64,000 nt of DNA from Lasiosphaeria ovina (lineage: Eukaryota; Ascomycota; Sordariomycetes; Sordariales; Lasiosphaeriaceae): the NCBI GenBank assembly GCA_033439765.1, contig JAULSN010000001.1, positions 4,774,001 through 4,838,000 of the forward strand, given 5' to 3'. The notes below the pieces were generated by a model. That model made no database searches and was not told where the DNA came from. It saw nothing but the letters and a program-made list of their open reading frames with translations. The position numbers were made by a program, and so were the translations under genes. This document shows, in pieces, positions 34,285-46,314 of the stretch. The stretch's first letter is position 1, and each line of letters starts with the position of its first letter.

Positions 34285-35673
34285 ATGGCCGCCACATTGG
34301 TCTCACTACCGGCTCTGCCCGAGGGATGGGCTGCCGAGAAGGACTTCAAGCCTGTTGGCAAGCTCACCAAGGACAGCGCGACACAGCGGACAATTGAGCC
34401 TGTTGGCCCTCACTTCCTTGCCCACGCCCGCCGCGCCCGCCATAAGCGCACCTTTTCCGAGGACGACCGGATACAGGCCCAGGAGCGCGCCAAGAAGGTC
34501 GAGGAGGACAATGACAGCGAGATCAGCGAGCCCGAGGACCCCATGATGCTCCAGCGCGAGGCCAAGGACTGGAAGGTTTGTTGCCCAACGCACAGGCTGC
34601 TGACCGCGCCGCTAACCAGGTCACCCTAGAACCAAGATCACTACAAGGTGCTCGGCCTCTCCAAGTACCGCTACAAGGCCACCGAGGACCAGATCAAGCG
34701 CGCCCATCGCAAGAAGGTGCTCAAGCATCACCCTGACAAGAAGGCCGCCGCCGGTCGCACCGAGGACGACAACTTCTTCAAGTGTATCCAGAAGGCGACC
34801 GAGGTCTTGCTCGACCCCGTCAAGCGCCGCCAGTTCGACTCGGTCGACGAGGAGGCCGATGTCGAGCCGCCTACCAAGAAGCAGCTGGTCAAGGGCAACT
34901 TCTACAAGCTGTGGGGCAGCGTCTTCAAGGCCGAGGCTCGCTTCAGCAAGACAAAACCTGTGCCCCTGTTTGGCGATGACAAGTCGACCAAGGAGGATGT
35001 TGAGAACTTCTACAACTTCTTTTACAACTTTGACAGCTGGCGGTCGTTCGAGTACCTTGACGAGGACGTGCCAGACGACAATGAGAACCGCGACCAGAAG
35101 CGCCACATGGAGCGCAAGAATACCAATGCGCGCAAGAAGAAGAAGGCCGAGGATAACGCCCGCCTTCGCAAGCTGCTCGACGACTGCTCAGCTGCCGATG
35201 AGCGTATCAAGCGCTTCAGACAAGAGGCCAACGCGGCCAAGAACAGGAAGCGCCTAGAGAAGGAGGCTGCCGAGAAGAAGGCGGCCGAGGATGCGGCTGC
35301 CAAGAAGGAGGCCGATGAGAAGGCTGCCAAGGAGGCGGAGGAGAAGGCCAAGGTCGACCGCGAGGCCAACAAGAAGGCCAAGGAGGCTGCCAAGAACGCC
35401 GTCAAGAAGAACAAGCGTGTTCTCCGTGGGTCTGTCAAGGATGCCAACTACTTTGTGACTGGAGATGCGCCCGCCTCCACCATCGAGGCAGTGCTGGGAG
35501 ACATTGAGCTTGTCCAGGCCAAGATCGATCCCGATGAGATCGCCGCCCTCTCCGCCAAGCTTACTGGCTTGAAGGTGGCCGATGAGATCAAGGGTGTGTG
35601 GACGGATGAGGTCAAGAGACTTGTCGGAGCTGGCAAGCTCAAGGGTGACGAGATCAAGGCTCTCAAGGCATAA
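34285..35673 (+). CDS. zuo1: Zuotin, ribosome-associated DnaJ (Hsp40) protein
   Basis: Exons 34285-34575 and 34630-35673 (intron 54 bp, GTTTGT/CTAG) encode 444 residues. An N-terminal ~95-residue region with acidic stretch EEDNDSEISEPED precedes the J domain (about 98-165), which carries the HPD motif in LKHHPDKK. Next is the zuotin homology region (FKAEARFSKTKPVPLFG to YNFFYNFDSWRSFEYLDED). A long charged, Lys/Glu/Ala-rich helix (about 200-340) follows and mediates rRNA binding. The C-terminal helical bundle closes with EIKALKA. With Ssz1 it forms the ribosome-associated complex that stimulates Ssb-type Hsp70 at the tunnel exit. The SANT-like domains of animal MPP11 are absent, as usual in fungi. 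Confidence 0.97.
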
Positions 35674-36293
35674 TACGCTCGTTATGGGTATGTGTATTAG
35701 AGGGCTCTTGATGGTAACGACTGCAGTTAGACAAGCAAGAATGTATGTTAATATACGTCGCTGGAGATGGATAGCCGATTGACAATTGCGCCACAGCCTT
35801 CACTTTTATGGAATGCAAGACTCTCACTTGAGATATCAGATTTATTTGTCCCGGGTTTGTCTAACTCGTCCAAACTGCCAACAATTCCCAGTGATATCTG
35901 GCGTTCAATGCCACCAACAGTTGGACGGATTCCCATTCTCCGTCTTCATTTGCTCGGTTGTCGTTTCTGACAGCGTCAGCAGTCTTTGGCAAAGCGGGTC
36001 ATCTCCCGGCAGCCCATACTCCAACAGTACCAGTCTGATCATCGCATCATGCCAAAGCGGCCAGCCAATTCCTTGTATATAAGGACATGACTGGCGTCGA
36101 CGACCTCCAATCCTTCATGACCCCCGAACTGGGTCAACGACCTTTTGCTCGACAATCTGTAATGCTCCCTGAACTGGAGCTATCCTCAAATGGCGAGAGA
36201 CAGCTGCACTTTTCATACAGCAATATACCCAAAACTCCGATTCGCCAAAACAGGTTATCCTACCGGCGGCAAGTGTACAGGCCATGCACCATC
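35674..36293. other. Convergent intergenic region
   Basis: 620 bp between the 3' ends of zuo1 (plus) and the acetyltransferase gene (minus). No gene seen. Confidence 0.5.
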
Positions 36294-37325
36294 TCACAGC
36301 GCCGCGCGCCGCCGCTGCTTCGCCGTCCAGAAGGTGACCTCGTCGTCCTCGCCGTCGAGCCGCACGGTAACCTTATCGTCGCCACCGCCGATCAACATGC
36401 AAACCTCGCCCACAGGCTCCGCCAGCTCGAACCCGAGCCGCGCGTAGAAGCCCCGCGCGTTTTCGGCTGTCGACACCACCAGCGGCACGCCCGACAAGTC
36501 CGTTACCGTCCCCGCCACGCCGACTAGCAGGCTGCCTGCTCCACGGCCTTGGTACTGCGGGTCGGTTGCGAGGAGTTTGAGCGTCCATGCCCGGTTCAGG
36601 TGCTGCTGGTTGAACAACTCTGCGAGCGCGGTCTTCTCTTCTTGTAGGAGTAGGTCGAGCCGGTCTGTGCGGGTGGCGCGCGCGAGCGTCGGGTCGGCGG
36701 GCAGAGGTGCTGCTGTGGGTTTGGTGGTAGCTGTGGTGGTTTTGGGTGTGAGCTGGGCTGGCTGGCTTGCTTGAGGCTTTGCATGGGGTTTTCTGAGATA
36801 AGAGGGGGGGGGGGGGGGGGGGGGGAGGTTTCAAGAGGGGGTGTGCAGTGAGTGAAAGGAGGTAGATGGGAAGCAGTCTGAGTGAAAGCACGCACTTGGA
36901 AACAGCTGGCCAAAGTAGACGCTGACGTCCTCCGGGACGATCCTCGACGGCAGACACAGCTGCAGGGCGCGCGGTCGACTTACGAGGGGCACCTCGAACG
37001 GCTCCAGGTGTCTTCGCGCGCAAGTCCGTTCTCTTCGCACGGGGATGCGTCTCCCGCTGGTCAGCTGCAGCTGGCAGAGGCCGACGACCTTGCCCACGTC
37101 GGCCGGGGCCACGCCGGCCGCGACCTCGGCGACCATAGCGATAGAGCACGCGTCGTGCACCAGACCGTGGACCGTCCGCCACATCGTCTCCCGGTGCGCG
37201 ACGGGATACTGCGCTCGGTATAGCGCCACGTACGCAACGATCTCGTCGTCTTGGAACACCGCGGCGAAGATCTCTAGTAGGCGCTCGACGTCGCCCGTTT
37301 GGGCTGCGCGCACTGAGAACCGCAT
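36294..37325 (-). CDS. GNAT-family N-acetyltransferase (intron junction uncertain)
   Basis: Exon 1 begins at 37325 (MRFSVRAAQTGDVERLLEIFAAVFQDDEIVAYVALYR) and the last exon ends at 36294. The acetyl-CoA loop DPQYQGRGAGSLLV (QxxGxG/A) and the end STAENARGFYARLGFELAE are typical of GNAT enzymes. A phase-consistent model uses exon 37325-36904 (donor GTTTCC) and 36792-36294 (acceptor CTCAG), 306 residues. The better-looking donor GTGCGT at 36895 would break the frame with that acceptor. The intron contains a run of 22 C on the coding strand. The substrate is not readable; related fungal proteins are annotated simply as acetyltransferases. Confidence 0.75.
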
Positions 37326-38796
37326 CTTGGGGTGAAAGGGGGTAGGTATTTCCGGATGTTTCGGTTTGCAGATTTCCCTGCAGTGAAATGGAAATTATGA
37401 GAGTGGCTGTGTTAGAATGAAATGGTAATCAATCAATGGTGAAGATTGAGAAAGACAATCAATGGCGAATACTGAGAAAGAAAAGCGAAAGAATAAAACG
37501 GGTTGTTTGTGGTTGGCTTTGGTGCGTTCTCATTACGTGTTACGCTGTAATTATTCAAGGCCCATGCTGTTAGGTAACCACACGGCGATAGATACACAGG
37601 AGCATAGCTTTGAAAATGGTTGGGCGCAAGTCGTTCGTTACAAACAGATGACCGGCCTGGCCGGCCGCCGGCCCAGCAGCCAGCCACGTCCAGCGGCGTT
37701 GCACGGGTAAACGATGGCTAGCCCTGAGCTATTCTTGTAGTTGGCAAATATTTGGGATGAGGGTCCGTTTTGTTGTCTCTCGCTATTCTTCTTCTATCGA
37801 GGGCTTAGACTGGATGTTAATTTTAGGAATTCAGATGAGAGAAAGCCTACCAAAGTGCAAAACAAAAAAATACATCATCTTGAGGCGGAATCCTCCCAGA
37901 AACCTTGGGATTCAGAGGACTCTAGATTAGTCGTCGTTATCATGATGATTAATTCAAGTTTGCTGCTTGTCAGGAATGTTTGTTAACGATTGAGTAGCGA
38001 CTTGTGGTTTCAGTAACAGCCCGCAGCCGTCTCATGCATATTGGCCCTTCCATGTGCTAACAGCGTCTGTGTGCTGACCATTTGATGTCACGCTGGAGTG
38101 GTATTGTCTTATCAACTGCTGACAGCAGTGTCCAGAAGAGTGAGCGAAAAACTTCACTCTGACCCATGCCCTCGGATCTCCGATTTGGACTCTGGACTGG
38201 TGTAGTTTCCATGTTAATATGCCGGCAATCTCCAAGCGTCTCATATATGGGCTGATACCTGGACTAACTAGATGCAGTACAACTTATCAATTGAGAAGCT
38301 GCTTGTCTCTACGAGCCTAATCATGTGGGTCTCGTAGGAATTTTGGAAGGGTAATTTGGCCAAGATTTGGGTCCTTTATAGGGCCCGGACAATCCAGGAC
38401 AAACTCAGAGGGTGCTAAATCGCAAGAATAGCAACTACAAAGACCAGACTAACATCCCAAATAGCACAGGTAATAAATGAGGGCTTTCCACACGAGCATG
38501 CTTTGTGGAAACGAAATCAGGGAAAGAATCGACTTATTTTCGATATGTTCCACTTTTAGAGGCCTAGGCGACTCAGAGTTTTGCTTATTGAGTTGATGCT
38601 GACAGCCGACCACGTAAGGTCTTTGCTCGTATAAACATCTAGATGGATGCTGCCTACATCTAGACTTCAATCTCCTCGATACGCTCCGTTCGCACATCCA
38701 TCCGTCCTACCATGCAGACAGACATCATAACGATGGTAACTTTCCTCTCAGAACACATCTGCCCTCACACACAGACACACACACACACACCCTCTC
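37326..38796. other. Intergenic, acetyltransferase promoter and tyrosinase 3' flank
   Basis: About 1.5 kb. A CA microsatellite lies at 38765-38790, directly beyond the tyrosinase stop codon. No supported gene. Confidence 0.5.
38765..38790. repeat. CA dinucleotide microsatellite
   Basis: A run of about 12 CA units with one G interruption, 7 bp past the tyrosinase stop, so it falls in the 3' UTR of that gene. Confidence 0.85.
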
Positions 38797-40267
38797 TCAC
38801 TCGTAGACGTAGCAAAACGGCCCGTCAACAGTACTGACCAAATCCCGGATCTTCCAGACCTTATCACCGACAACATCAAGATCAATAGGATCATCGAGGG
38901 TCTGCAGCTTGCCAAAACCCATCATGGACGTGCCGCCCGAGATGACGAGCTGGCGCGTCGAGAAGTTCTGCGTCTGCCAGATGGACCACGTGCGGTCTAT
39001 CATGCCGTGGTGGACCCAGAAGGCCGGGTCGTTGGGGCTGGTGTAGAAGTCGCCGCCCGGGTCGCCCGCGATGGTGAAGTGGCCGGCGTTGTGCACGCCC
39101 ATGCCGCTGCCGGGCCCCACCGCCTGCATCGCCGTCTGGAACGTGCCGATGTCCTTGCTCGACGTGATGAGCGACACAATGTCCTGCGTCCGCGCGTACC
39201 GCGACGTGAGGTAGTTGGAGATGTCCCGCCGCAGGCACCGCGGGTTGTCCCCGAACCCGTCAGCCCGCGGGTTCGCTGGCGGCGCCGGGTCGATGGCCGG
39301 CGACACGGGGCCCAGCCGGACTGTCACGCTGCGAGGTTGAAACGGGTAAGCAAGAGTCGGAGATGAGGTACATTTGGGGGTGGAGGGTTAAAGGGGAACA
39401 AGGACCTGGGGGGACTAACTTCTTGAACGGCCCCGTCTCGATGCATCCGCCTCCGTTCCCGGCCGGCGCGAACCCCGATGCCCGGTGGTTGGTCTTCTTG
39501 CCGTTGCCGCTGAAGCTCGTGTCGGTGCCGTCAAAGATGGGCGATTTCTCCGGGTCTTGCGCCCAGCGCCCCCAGTCCCAGTACTAACCGATCACGGCAC
39601 ATGTCAGTTCATAAATCCAGGATGATGAGAGAGAAAATAGACACCGCAAGGGAGCATGGAAGCACTGACAGGCTGCACTCCGGTATAGTCGCACTCCGTC
39701 TTGAGGACTCTGTGGAAGGACCAGAGGTAGTATCGATGCCATGAAAGAAAGTTTCCCTATTTCGAGTTTTGCTTTAGTGGATTGCCGGATCATCGGTGCG
39801 ATTGCATTTGACAGTAATATAAGCAGACGTGGCCGAGGGGTGGGGGGGGCACCAACCGTGTTGTGGATGGACAGCGTCTGGTTCATGTGGACGGCGACAA
39901 AGTCGTCGTACCGGGTCTTGGCCCCGGGGTATTTCTTCTGGTCGAGCTTGGACGGCTTCGACATGATGCAGAGCATGGCGGCGATGTACGACTTTTTGTC
40001 CGCCGTGGTGAAGTTGCCCCTTATGGATCGATGGCGGCGTCAGCTTTGAGTTTCTGGGCTCAAACAGGGTTGAGATTGACAAATGAACACTCACCACTCC
40101 CTGCGGACCTCGAGCTTGTCCTTGGTGCACGTCTTGGACTTGGCCAGCTGCGTATTGAGGTTCACCCTCCCCTTGGTCTCGAGATCGTTGACCGCATCTC
40201 CGCAAACGAGGCCTATCAGCAGCAGCCAGGGCACTGCGAGCAGCGCAAAGGCGGACAGGCGGGCCAT
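38797..40267 (-). CDS. Secreted tyrosinase (type 3 copper protein)
   Basis: Five exons: 40267-40095, 40019-39857, 39756-39670, 39583-39420 and 39328-38797, all phases consistent, 372 residues. A signal peptide (ALLAVPWLLLIGLVCGDA) opens the protein. Copper A ligands are His102, His110 and His119 (VHMNQTLSIHNTGNFLSWHRYYLW, completed only after splicing). Copper B ligands are His275 and His279 (GVHNAGHF) and a His in FWVHHGMIDRTW (302 or 303). YWDWGRWAQDPEKSPIFDG is the usual family block. There is no C-terminal shielding domain as in long intracellular fungal tyrosinases, so this is the short secreted class. Such enzymes oxidise monophenols or catechols outside the cell. A TATAATA lies about 106 bp upstream of the start. 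Confidence 0.95.
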
Positions 40268-43200
40268 GATGGTTCTCCGGACGACACGGCGCGGCTTCAA
40301 GCTTGGGTTGAGAACTGGCGCTGGCGTGACTGGGCCCCCGACGAGAGAAATAAAGGCGGACGAGGGTTCATTATTATAACCCCCGGCTCTATACCAGCGT
40401 CTGTGCCACCTGTGGGTTGAGCCAGCCCCGTATTACATGGCCTTTCGGAATTCAGGCTCTCACAAATAGTCGCTCCTCTTAAGGGTGCGCTAAGGGGCGT
40501 GTAAACAAGGTTCGCTAAGCTTGGGTGCAACTGTGCTCGGTTGGCGTCCGGGTCCCGGCAAATACCCCCGCCAGCGTGATTTCATGCGGGCTGATGACTC
40601 GGCAAGGGCGAGGCAAGGGCCAGGGGGGATATTTGGCGGTGTATGTACATGTATGTTAGAATAAAAATAGTCACTCGGAGGGCGGATGCTGTTCGGTAAA
40701 TGGCGGCCGGGCCCTGCACAAAGTTTTGAAACGCATCTCGTGAGGTGAGCAGAGGGCAAACGCAATCCCAGCTCGCCGGGAGACGAGGCCGCAAAGCTGC
40801 CGACTGGTCCGGAAGGTTTTTTTCTTCATCTATTTCATCACCTGGCAAATCTGGGGTAAATCCCGGGGTAAAGGTAGGCCCCGCATAATGGGCCTGCTAT
40901 TACTCTGTATCACCACAACCTCACTGGCTCACCAGGGAGAGCCTTGCTCCATGCGTCAAATGAATTCCGAGCCTTGGCTACCCTGTTTTCTTCTTTCTTA
41001 TTAGATCGCTGGCCTTCATCTGCTCTCGGCTAGACGTGGCCGAGATGGAACTTGCCACTCGCCAGGCCCCTCTATTTTTGTCCACGCGGTCACATTTCCC
41101 TCTATTTCCTTGATTTTAGTTTCTTGGCAACAATGAAGCACTATCACCAGTGTTTGAATTTGCCCTTCAAGTACCCGGCATGTCGAGTTCGTAGTATAAT
41201 CAGTAGCCAACATGGTAGAGATGAGAGTTTGATGGGTTCGCTAAAACCCCATGGCGGGATGGCTCACAAGTCAGGTGCTAGACAGGTAGATCGACCAGGA
41301 AGATATATATCTTGTACGCCATCGGCGGCGGTGCTGGTGGGAAGGTGCTTGGATTCGTGGCGCGGAATCGAAATTGCAGGACGGGTTCGGGAGACTGCCG
41401 AAGATGACCTCGACGTGCAACACGGGGGACCAATGACGACACAAATGAGATTGAAATAGTATTACGTGATGGGTAATACCGTTGGATTGCTTCCGAGGTA
41501 GCGGGAGCCGTTTCTCGTCCTCCTGGTCACAGTAGTCAGTGGTGAATGCTTTTTCGGGAACTGGGAGACGCAGACGTCAGGCAATTGTATTTTTCCAAGC
41601 GAGAAAAATAATACTAATGAATAGGTACTCTCATGTGTAGATCGCGTAACCTATTCCCATATTTCCGTGCTACCCGCCTTGCAACAAGCAGGTCAGGCGC
41701 TCTCTGAAGGCGTGCTCGGGATGCCATGGCTCAACCCTGTGAAGCGATGGCATCTTCCGCAACGACCAATCAAGAGCACCCTTGGTTTACGGCCGTTCCA
41801 ACCGGCCCGTGTATAGAATACTGTCAGTTAGGCATCAAATATGACATGCTCCCGTGCAAGCTTTGACTCTTCCGAATGATAAGGAGTGTTCGTCTCTGGG
41901 GTCGTCGAGTGTCGAATCGAACCACGGCAATGACCAACTCGCCGTGTAGCCTTTGGCAAGCTCCCGCCCAGGACATGTGCGGATAGCAGTGCTTTGACCA
42001 TGTTAGCCCGATTTCTTTTTTCAAAAACGGGATCTTTTACAACGACTAGTTCTCGCAGATGCTAGACTTGAAGCATGGACGGAGTTGAGAGGGTGTTGAC
42101 ATAAAGAGCAGAGGACACAAGCAACCGAAAAACCGCAATCTTCACAATGGACGGTCTGGTCGTAGTGCATCCAGCTTCTCGGCAGCAACATGGGGCCGAA
42201 ATAATTAGCTATTTGATCCGGCTATGGAAGCCAAAGGGCTACTTTGTCAATATCCTTACGGCTTAGGACAGACTGTGATAGAGCCAGATCAGCAGTTGCG
42301 ACAGTTTTCGACGGAGCGACTATACTCATGCCAGGCCTTCGACCACCCCGTAATTAAGCGGATCAAATCAACAGTAGTATACTGTCTGAGGTTCTAATTA
42401 GGGCGTGAACAAGGCCCAGCTAGAGACATCTCAAACCAGACAGACAAAGACGAGCCCGGACCTACGCCCTGTGGGCCCCTCCGCTGTCGTCCGCAGATCC
42501 CGCACGTCATCGAGGCTCACTCAGCCCTGTTCTCGTCTGTACGGGCGAGACTGGTTTCCATTGTAACCAGAAGCGTCACCGGTCTGCTGGGGTCGCATTG
42601 ATGGCGATGTGTGGTTGAAGGAACTACTCAAGCAAATACCTGGGGGAGCATGGCGCAGACATTTTCTGGCGTCTTGGCTCTGGAGTCTGGGCGGCTGGTG
42701 CCGTTCCTCTCTAGCGCGCTTTGTCATAGTATCTTTGGCACGACTTCCACGGAAGCTCCAACGGCCTGACCTTATCGATACGGGACCGACTGCGCAAAAA
42801 AGCCAGCTGGACTAGATAGGTACGTAACTTTGTAGTTCGTACCGTATCTGGTCTGGGACCATCTAGCGCAGAAAAGGACGTGCGTGGTTTGGGGGCCTCC
42901 ATTAATGAATATGATTACCCTCTCCGCTTCCGAGCTTCCCCGGCCCGCGTCCGCGTCCCACTAGCCGAGGGCCAAGGACGAAGGAACCAAGCCGTAAGAT
43001 TGGAGCGGGTAGCGAAATCCTCCCAAAACTAGGCCTTGACGGCACAAGGGCGTGTCCGCAAGCGGAGCCGGCCTGCGATTGCCTGGCTGCGAACATAGCT
43101 GTACTCCGTACCTTACCTTGCTAATTAATGCTCTCCATTTGTAACACCAGTGAATCCAAGCCGTGGACCTGTCGCGATGTGCACCGGGTTCATGGCGGAC

Positions 43201-44008
43201 GTGTGGCAAACATGCAGGTAGCTGCGATCCGCCGCAAATCATGACTTGGGTCGGTCCGACCGCCGACCGTCATGGCGCACGGGCGGGGAGGTGGCATTGA
43301 ACCACAATGGCAGGGCTGGGCTGGGCTCAGCCGGGCGGGCGGGTGCGCGAGAGCTAGGTGTCTGTTCGCTGTCGTCCCTTTGGACTCTTTGAGATTTGAG
43401 ATTTTAAACACGAGAGGGAAAACGTCTAAGCGGTGCCCCGGTTTTGTGTTTGTTGGAACTTGGAACGTTTAGGTCTCGTAATTGATGCGCCGCTAGGCGG
43501 CGAACGGACGAGCTGTTTTCCTCTTTGCGGGCTAAGGTTGGCGCCTGTGGAGATGCCCCCATCACCTAAAGAGGGACTCGCACGCTAGCTTCACTTCAGC
43601 TGGCAGCGCCAAAACACTAGACCTGGCTCTAGCGGAGCTTGGATCGGCCACCGCAAGCCCCAATTGCCAATCTCTCTCGACTCGGTCTGGCAGGCTCGCT
43701 CACCGGTCGCGCAAATATTGCATTTGGCCCCCCCTCCCCCTCCCCAATGTTGAGGATGGAGTAGGTCCGTGTTTTACTTCATTAACTTGCTGGCGCGCCA
43801 CTGCCAGCGGAGTCTTTCGAGTTTGACGTTTACTGGCTTTTTTCCTTCCCATGGCCATGAACGAGGCACCGAGTAAGCCGTCTTCTCTTGTGCTGCTATC
43901 GGGACTCGGGCCGTGAGAAATGACCACAACCAGGAGGCGACCCTTGCTCGTCTTCTCCGCATCACCGCCGCATCGCTCCGCCCTCGCACGCCCTCTCGGA
44001 GGAGGACC
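40268..44008. other. Intergenic, 3.7 kb, divergent promoters
   Basis: Between the tyrosinase gene (minus) and the SAT4-family gene (plus). Open frames are short, overlapping and unrecognisable, and no repeat ends were found. Probably long regulatory DNA and decayed sequence. Confidence 0.5.
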
Positions 44009-45435
44009 ATGACGCTCGAGTATATCGACCCCTCGGCAAACCCTGACGGGGTTGTCATCAACGTGGTTGTGTGGATATTACTCGTCTTTGCCGGCATCTT
44101 CGTCGGGCTCAGGTGCTACTGTAAGCTCTCACGCCGCCGCAGGCTGTGGTGGGATGACTACCTTCTCGCCCTCTCATGGGTAATTATACTTCTTGCGCCG
44201 TCCCTCGTGCTGTCTGTCAATACCAGCCCAGCTGACCGGGACAAGATCTTCCTCGCCGCGAGCTGCGCAGCGACCTCGTCCAACATTCGCCTCGGCTTCG
44301 GCCTCCACATATACGACGTGCCGCTCTCTAATCTCATTACGATAGGTATCGTGAGCAACGTGTCGGGTTTTACCTCGGTCCTTTCGCTCGACCTGAGCAA
44401 GACGTCGTTCGGCATCACCTTGTTTAGGCTCACAGATGGCTGGCTCCGCTGGCTCGTCTTGGCCGTTATAATCATCCTGAACATCACCCAGCTCACGAGC
44501 GTCTTGTTCTTTTGGGCATCGTGCGACCCGCCCGCCAAAATATGGAACCCCCAACTCCCTGGAACATGTTGGCCTCCAAAGCTGAGCGTTGTCGTTGGCA
44601 ACGTTGCTGGAGGTTGGTAACACCGCTCTCTCTCTCTCTCTTTCCTGTATTTTTTTTTTTTTTTGGGGGGGGGGGTTGGTTTTGTTCTTGGATGAACACC
44701 ACCAGAGTCACTAATCAGCACACGTGCCCGCAGCTCTGTCCGCGCTGTTCGACGTCGTGCTCGCCCTCATCCCATGGAAGATCCTCTTTCGGTTTCGCAT
44801 GTACGGCAGAGAAAAGGTTGGCGTGGCGATATCAATGAGCATGGGAGTCTTGTAAGTAGCCGATGAGGCATCTGTACTAGATTGTGAGCACACGCGTACT
44901 AATTACCGCCCGTTCCTCCAGTGCCGGGATCGCCTGCATCGTCAAGCTGACGACGCTCCCTTTGCTTGAGAAAGGCGACTTCACCTGTAAGTGCCTCTCC
45001 GAAGTTATTTGTGACTTGTTTGAATTGTTTCAAGTCAACAATCGCTAACTCCTCATATCAGACTACGGGAAGCCGCTTGTGCTGTGGGGCTTCACCGAAG
45101 CATCGCTGACCATTGTGGCGGCGTCGATCCCGTTCCTGCGCTCGCTTTGCCCAACTCCCGCCAGAACACAGGAACTGCCAAGTCTCGAGGTGCCGACTGC
45201 TAATAGGCATTCCGAAACAGCCAACGCAGCCCACGGTGGCCGCCGTAAGGACATCTGGAGCGAAACCAGCACCCCCACGGCTCCGGTGCACTTGGAGGAC
45301 AGCACTGGGCGAGGGGAATCAGCCTACGAGACGTACTTACCGCAGGGCAGCAGGAATGGCACAATGGGCGGGTATGAACTGGAATCAGTTGAGCGGACGA
45401 GAGAGTCGCGCGAAGTAGGGGGAGGGTCTCGTTGA
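44009..45435 (+). CDS. Seven-helix SAT4/rhodopsin-domain integral membrane protein
   Basis: Exons 44009-44612, 44734-44851, 44922-44986 and 45062-45435 join in phase to 386 residues. Seven hydrophobic helices are seen. Family signatures: RRRRLWWDDYLLALSW after helix 2, LGFGLHIYDVP, LSKTSFGITLFRLTDGWLRW, CDPPAKIWNPQLPGTCW, then ALFDVVLALIPWKILFRFRMYGREKVGVAISMSMGVFAGIACIVK across the splice sites. The last helix ends ASLTIVAASIPFLRSL. The C-terminal 100 residues are hydrophilic. The family is large in filamentous fungi, with few members characterised; the fold resembles G-protein-coupled receptors (Pth11-like relatives without the CFEM module). No ligand can be named. Intron 1 carries a T15-G11 homopolymer pair. 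A frame extends upstream to a GTG, but the first ATG is at 44009. Confidence 0.9.
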
Positions 45436-46134
45436 AGACCGACAGGACTGTTTTGTATTTCCGTCCGTCTGCTTCTCGGGGTGGATTTGCGGTTGAGGCT
45501 CGGTTCACGCCTCGCCTTCATGGCGCTGGGGAGATGCGGGGGGCTGGAGTTTTAAGGGCGGCCTAGAGTTTCAAAAACGGCCCGGAGTAGTTAATTGAAT
45601 TGGGTGGTTGGCGGAAATGGCAATTGCCGATGGATTCAATGACCCGATATTAGCATGTTAATTCCAAACTAATTATCTGTTTGAACACAAGAAGTAATTA
45701 CTCGTCAGGATTGGCATTCGTAGCCCTGACAAGTCCTTCCATACCTCAGTCAATCGAAAGGTCTCGACAAATATTTTCTACATCGTTTACTCTTGGAGCG
45801 ACTTCCATAGTTCGATCTATCACTATGCCTACACTAAAATATATCGATAAATATAATTAGAGATTGATTCGATCATATCGCTCTGAACGGTGTGCACATT
45901 GTTTGACCCGTCTGGTTCGAGGGACAAGCACAAGTCAATAATATCACGCCGAGGCACAATCGAATCGACGTCGATCGATATTATCGTTCAGGATATCAGC
46001 TCATCGTACCATAGAAGCTGAGGCTAAAAGAGGTATCGATCAAGTTCGAGACGACAACTACTACGCTACGGATAATTTTGAAGATTATGGTATACGTATT
46101 GGACTATGAGAAGGCATCAAGAAATGACATTAAC
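45436..46134. other. AT-rich intergenic sequence left of transposon 2
   Basis: After about 45600 the sequence becomes rich in TA and in TATCGAT-like words, in contrast to the GC-rich genes. This suggests an old RIP-mutated repeat, but I cannot identify its family. No gene. Confidence 0.45.
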
Positions 46135-46314
46135 GCCCTTTTCTTTTCGGCTCAGGCGTCGTTGTTTAGCAAGGAGGCCAGATATAAAAACGGTTACGGC
46201 TTGGCAATATCACGAAAGGCAGTGTGAGCCCTACGCCACGCCCCTTTGTTTTCGGTTTGTGCGTCTTTGTTTCATGAGGACGTCAGATACAGAAAGGGCT
46301 AGGGCTTGGCAATA
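46135..46314. repeat. 105-bp tandem duplication interrupted by transposon 2
   Basis: Unit 1 is 46135-46239. Unit 2 starts at 46240 (GCCCCTTTGTTTTCGG) and stops at the TA at 46313-46314, where the transposon begins. It resumes at 48470 with TCACAAAAGGCAGTGTGAGC, matching TCACGAAAGGCAGTGTGAGC of unit 1 at 46210. Period 105 bp, judged from the shared TTGGCAATA at 46201 and 46306. Confidence 0.8.
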
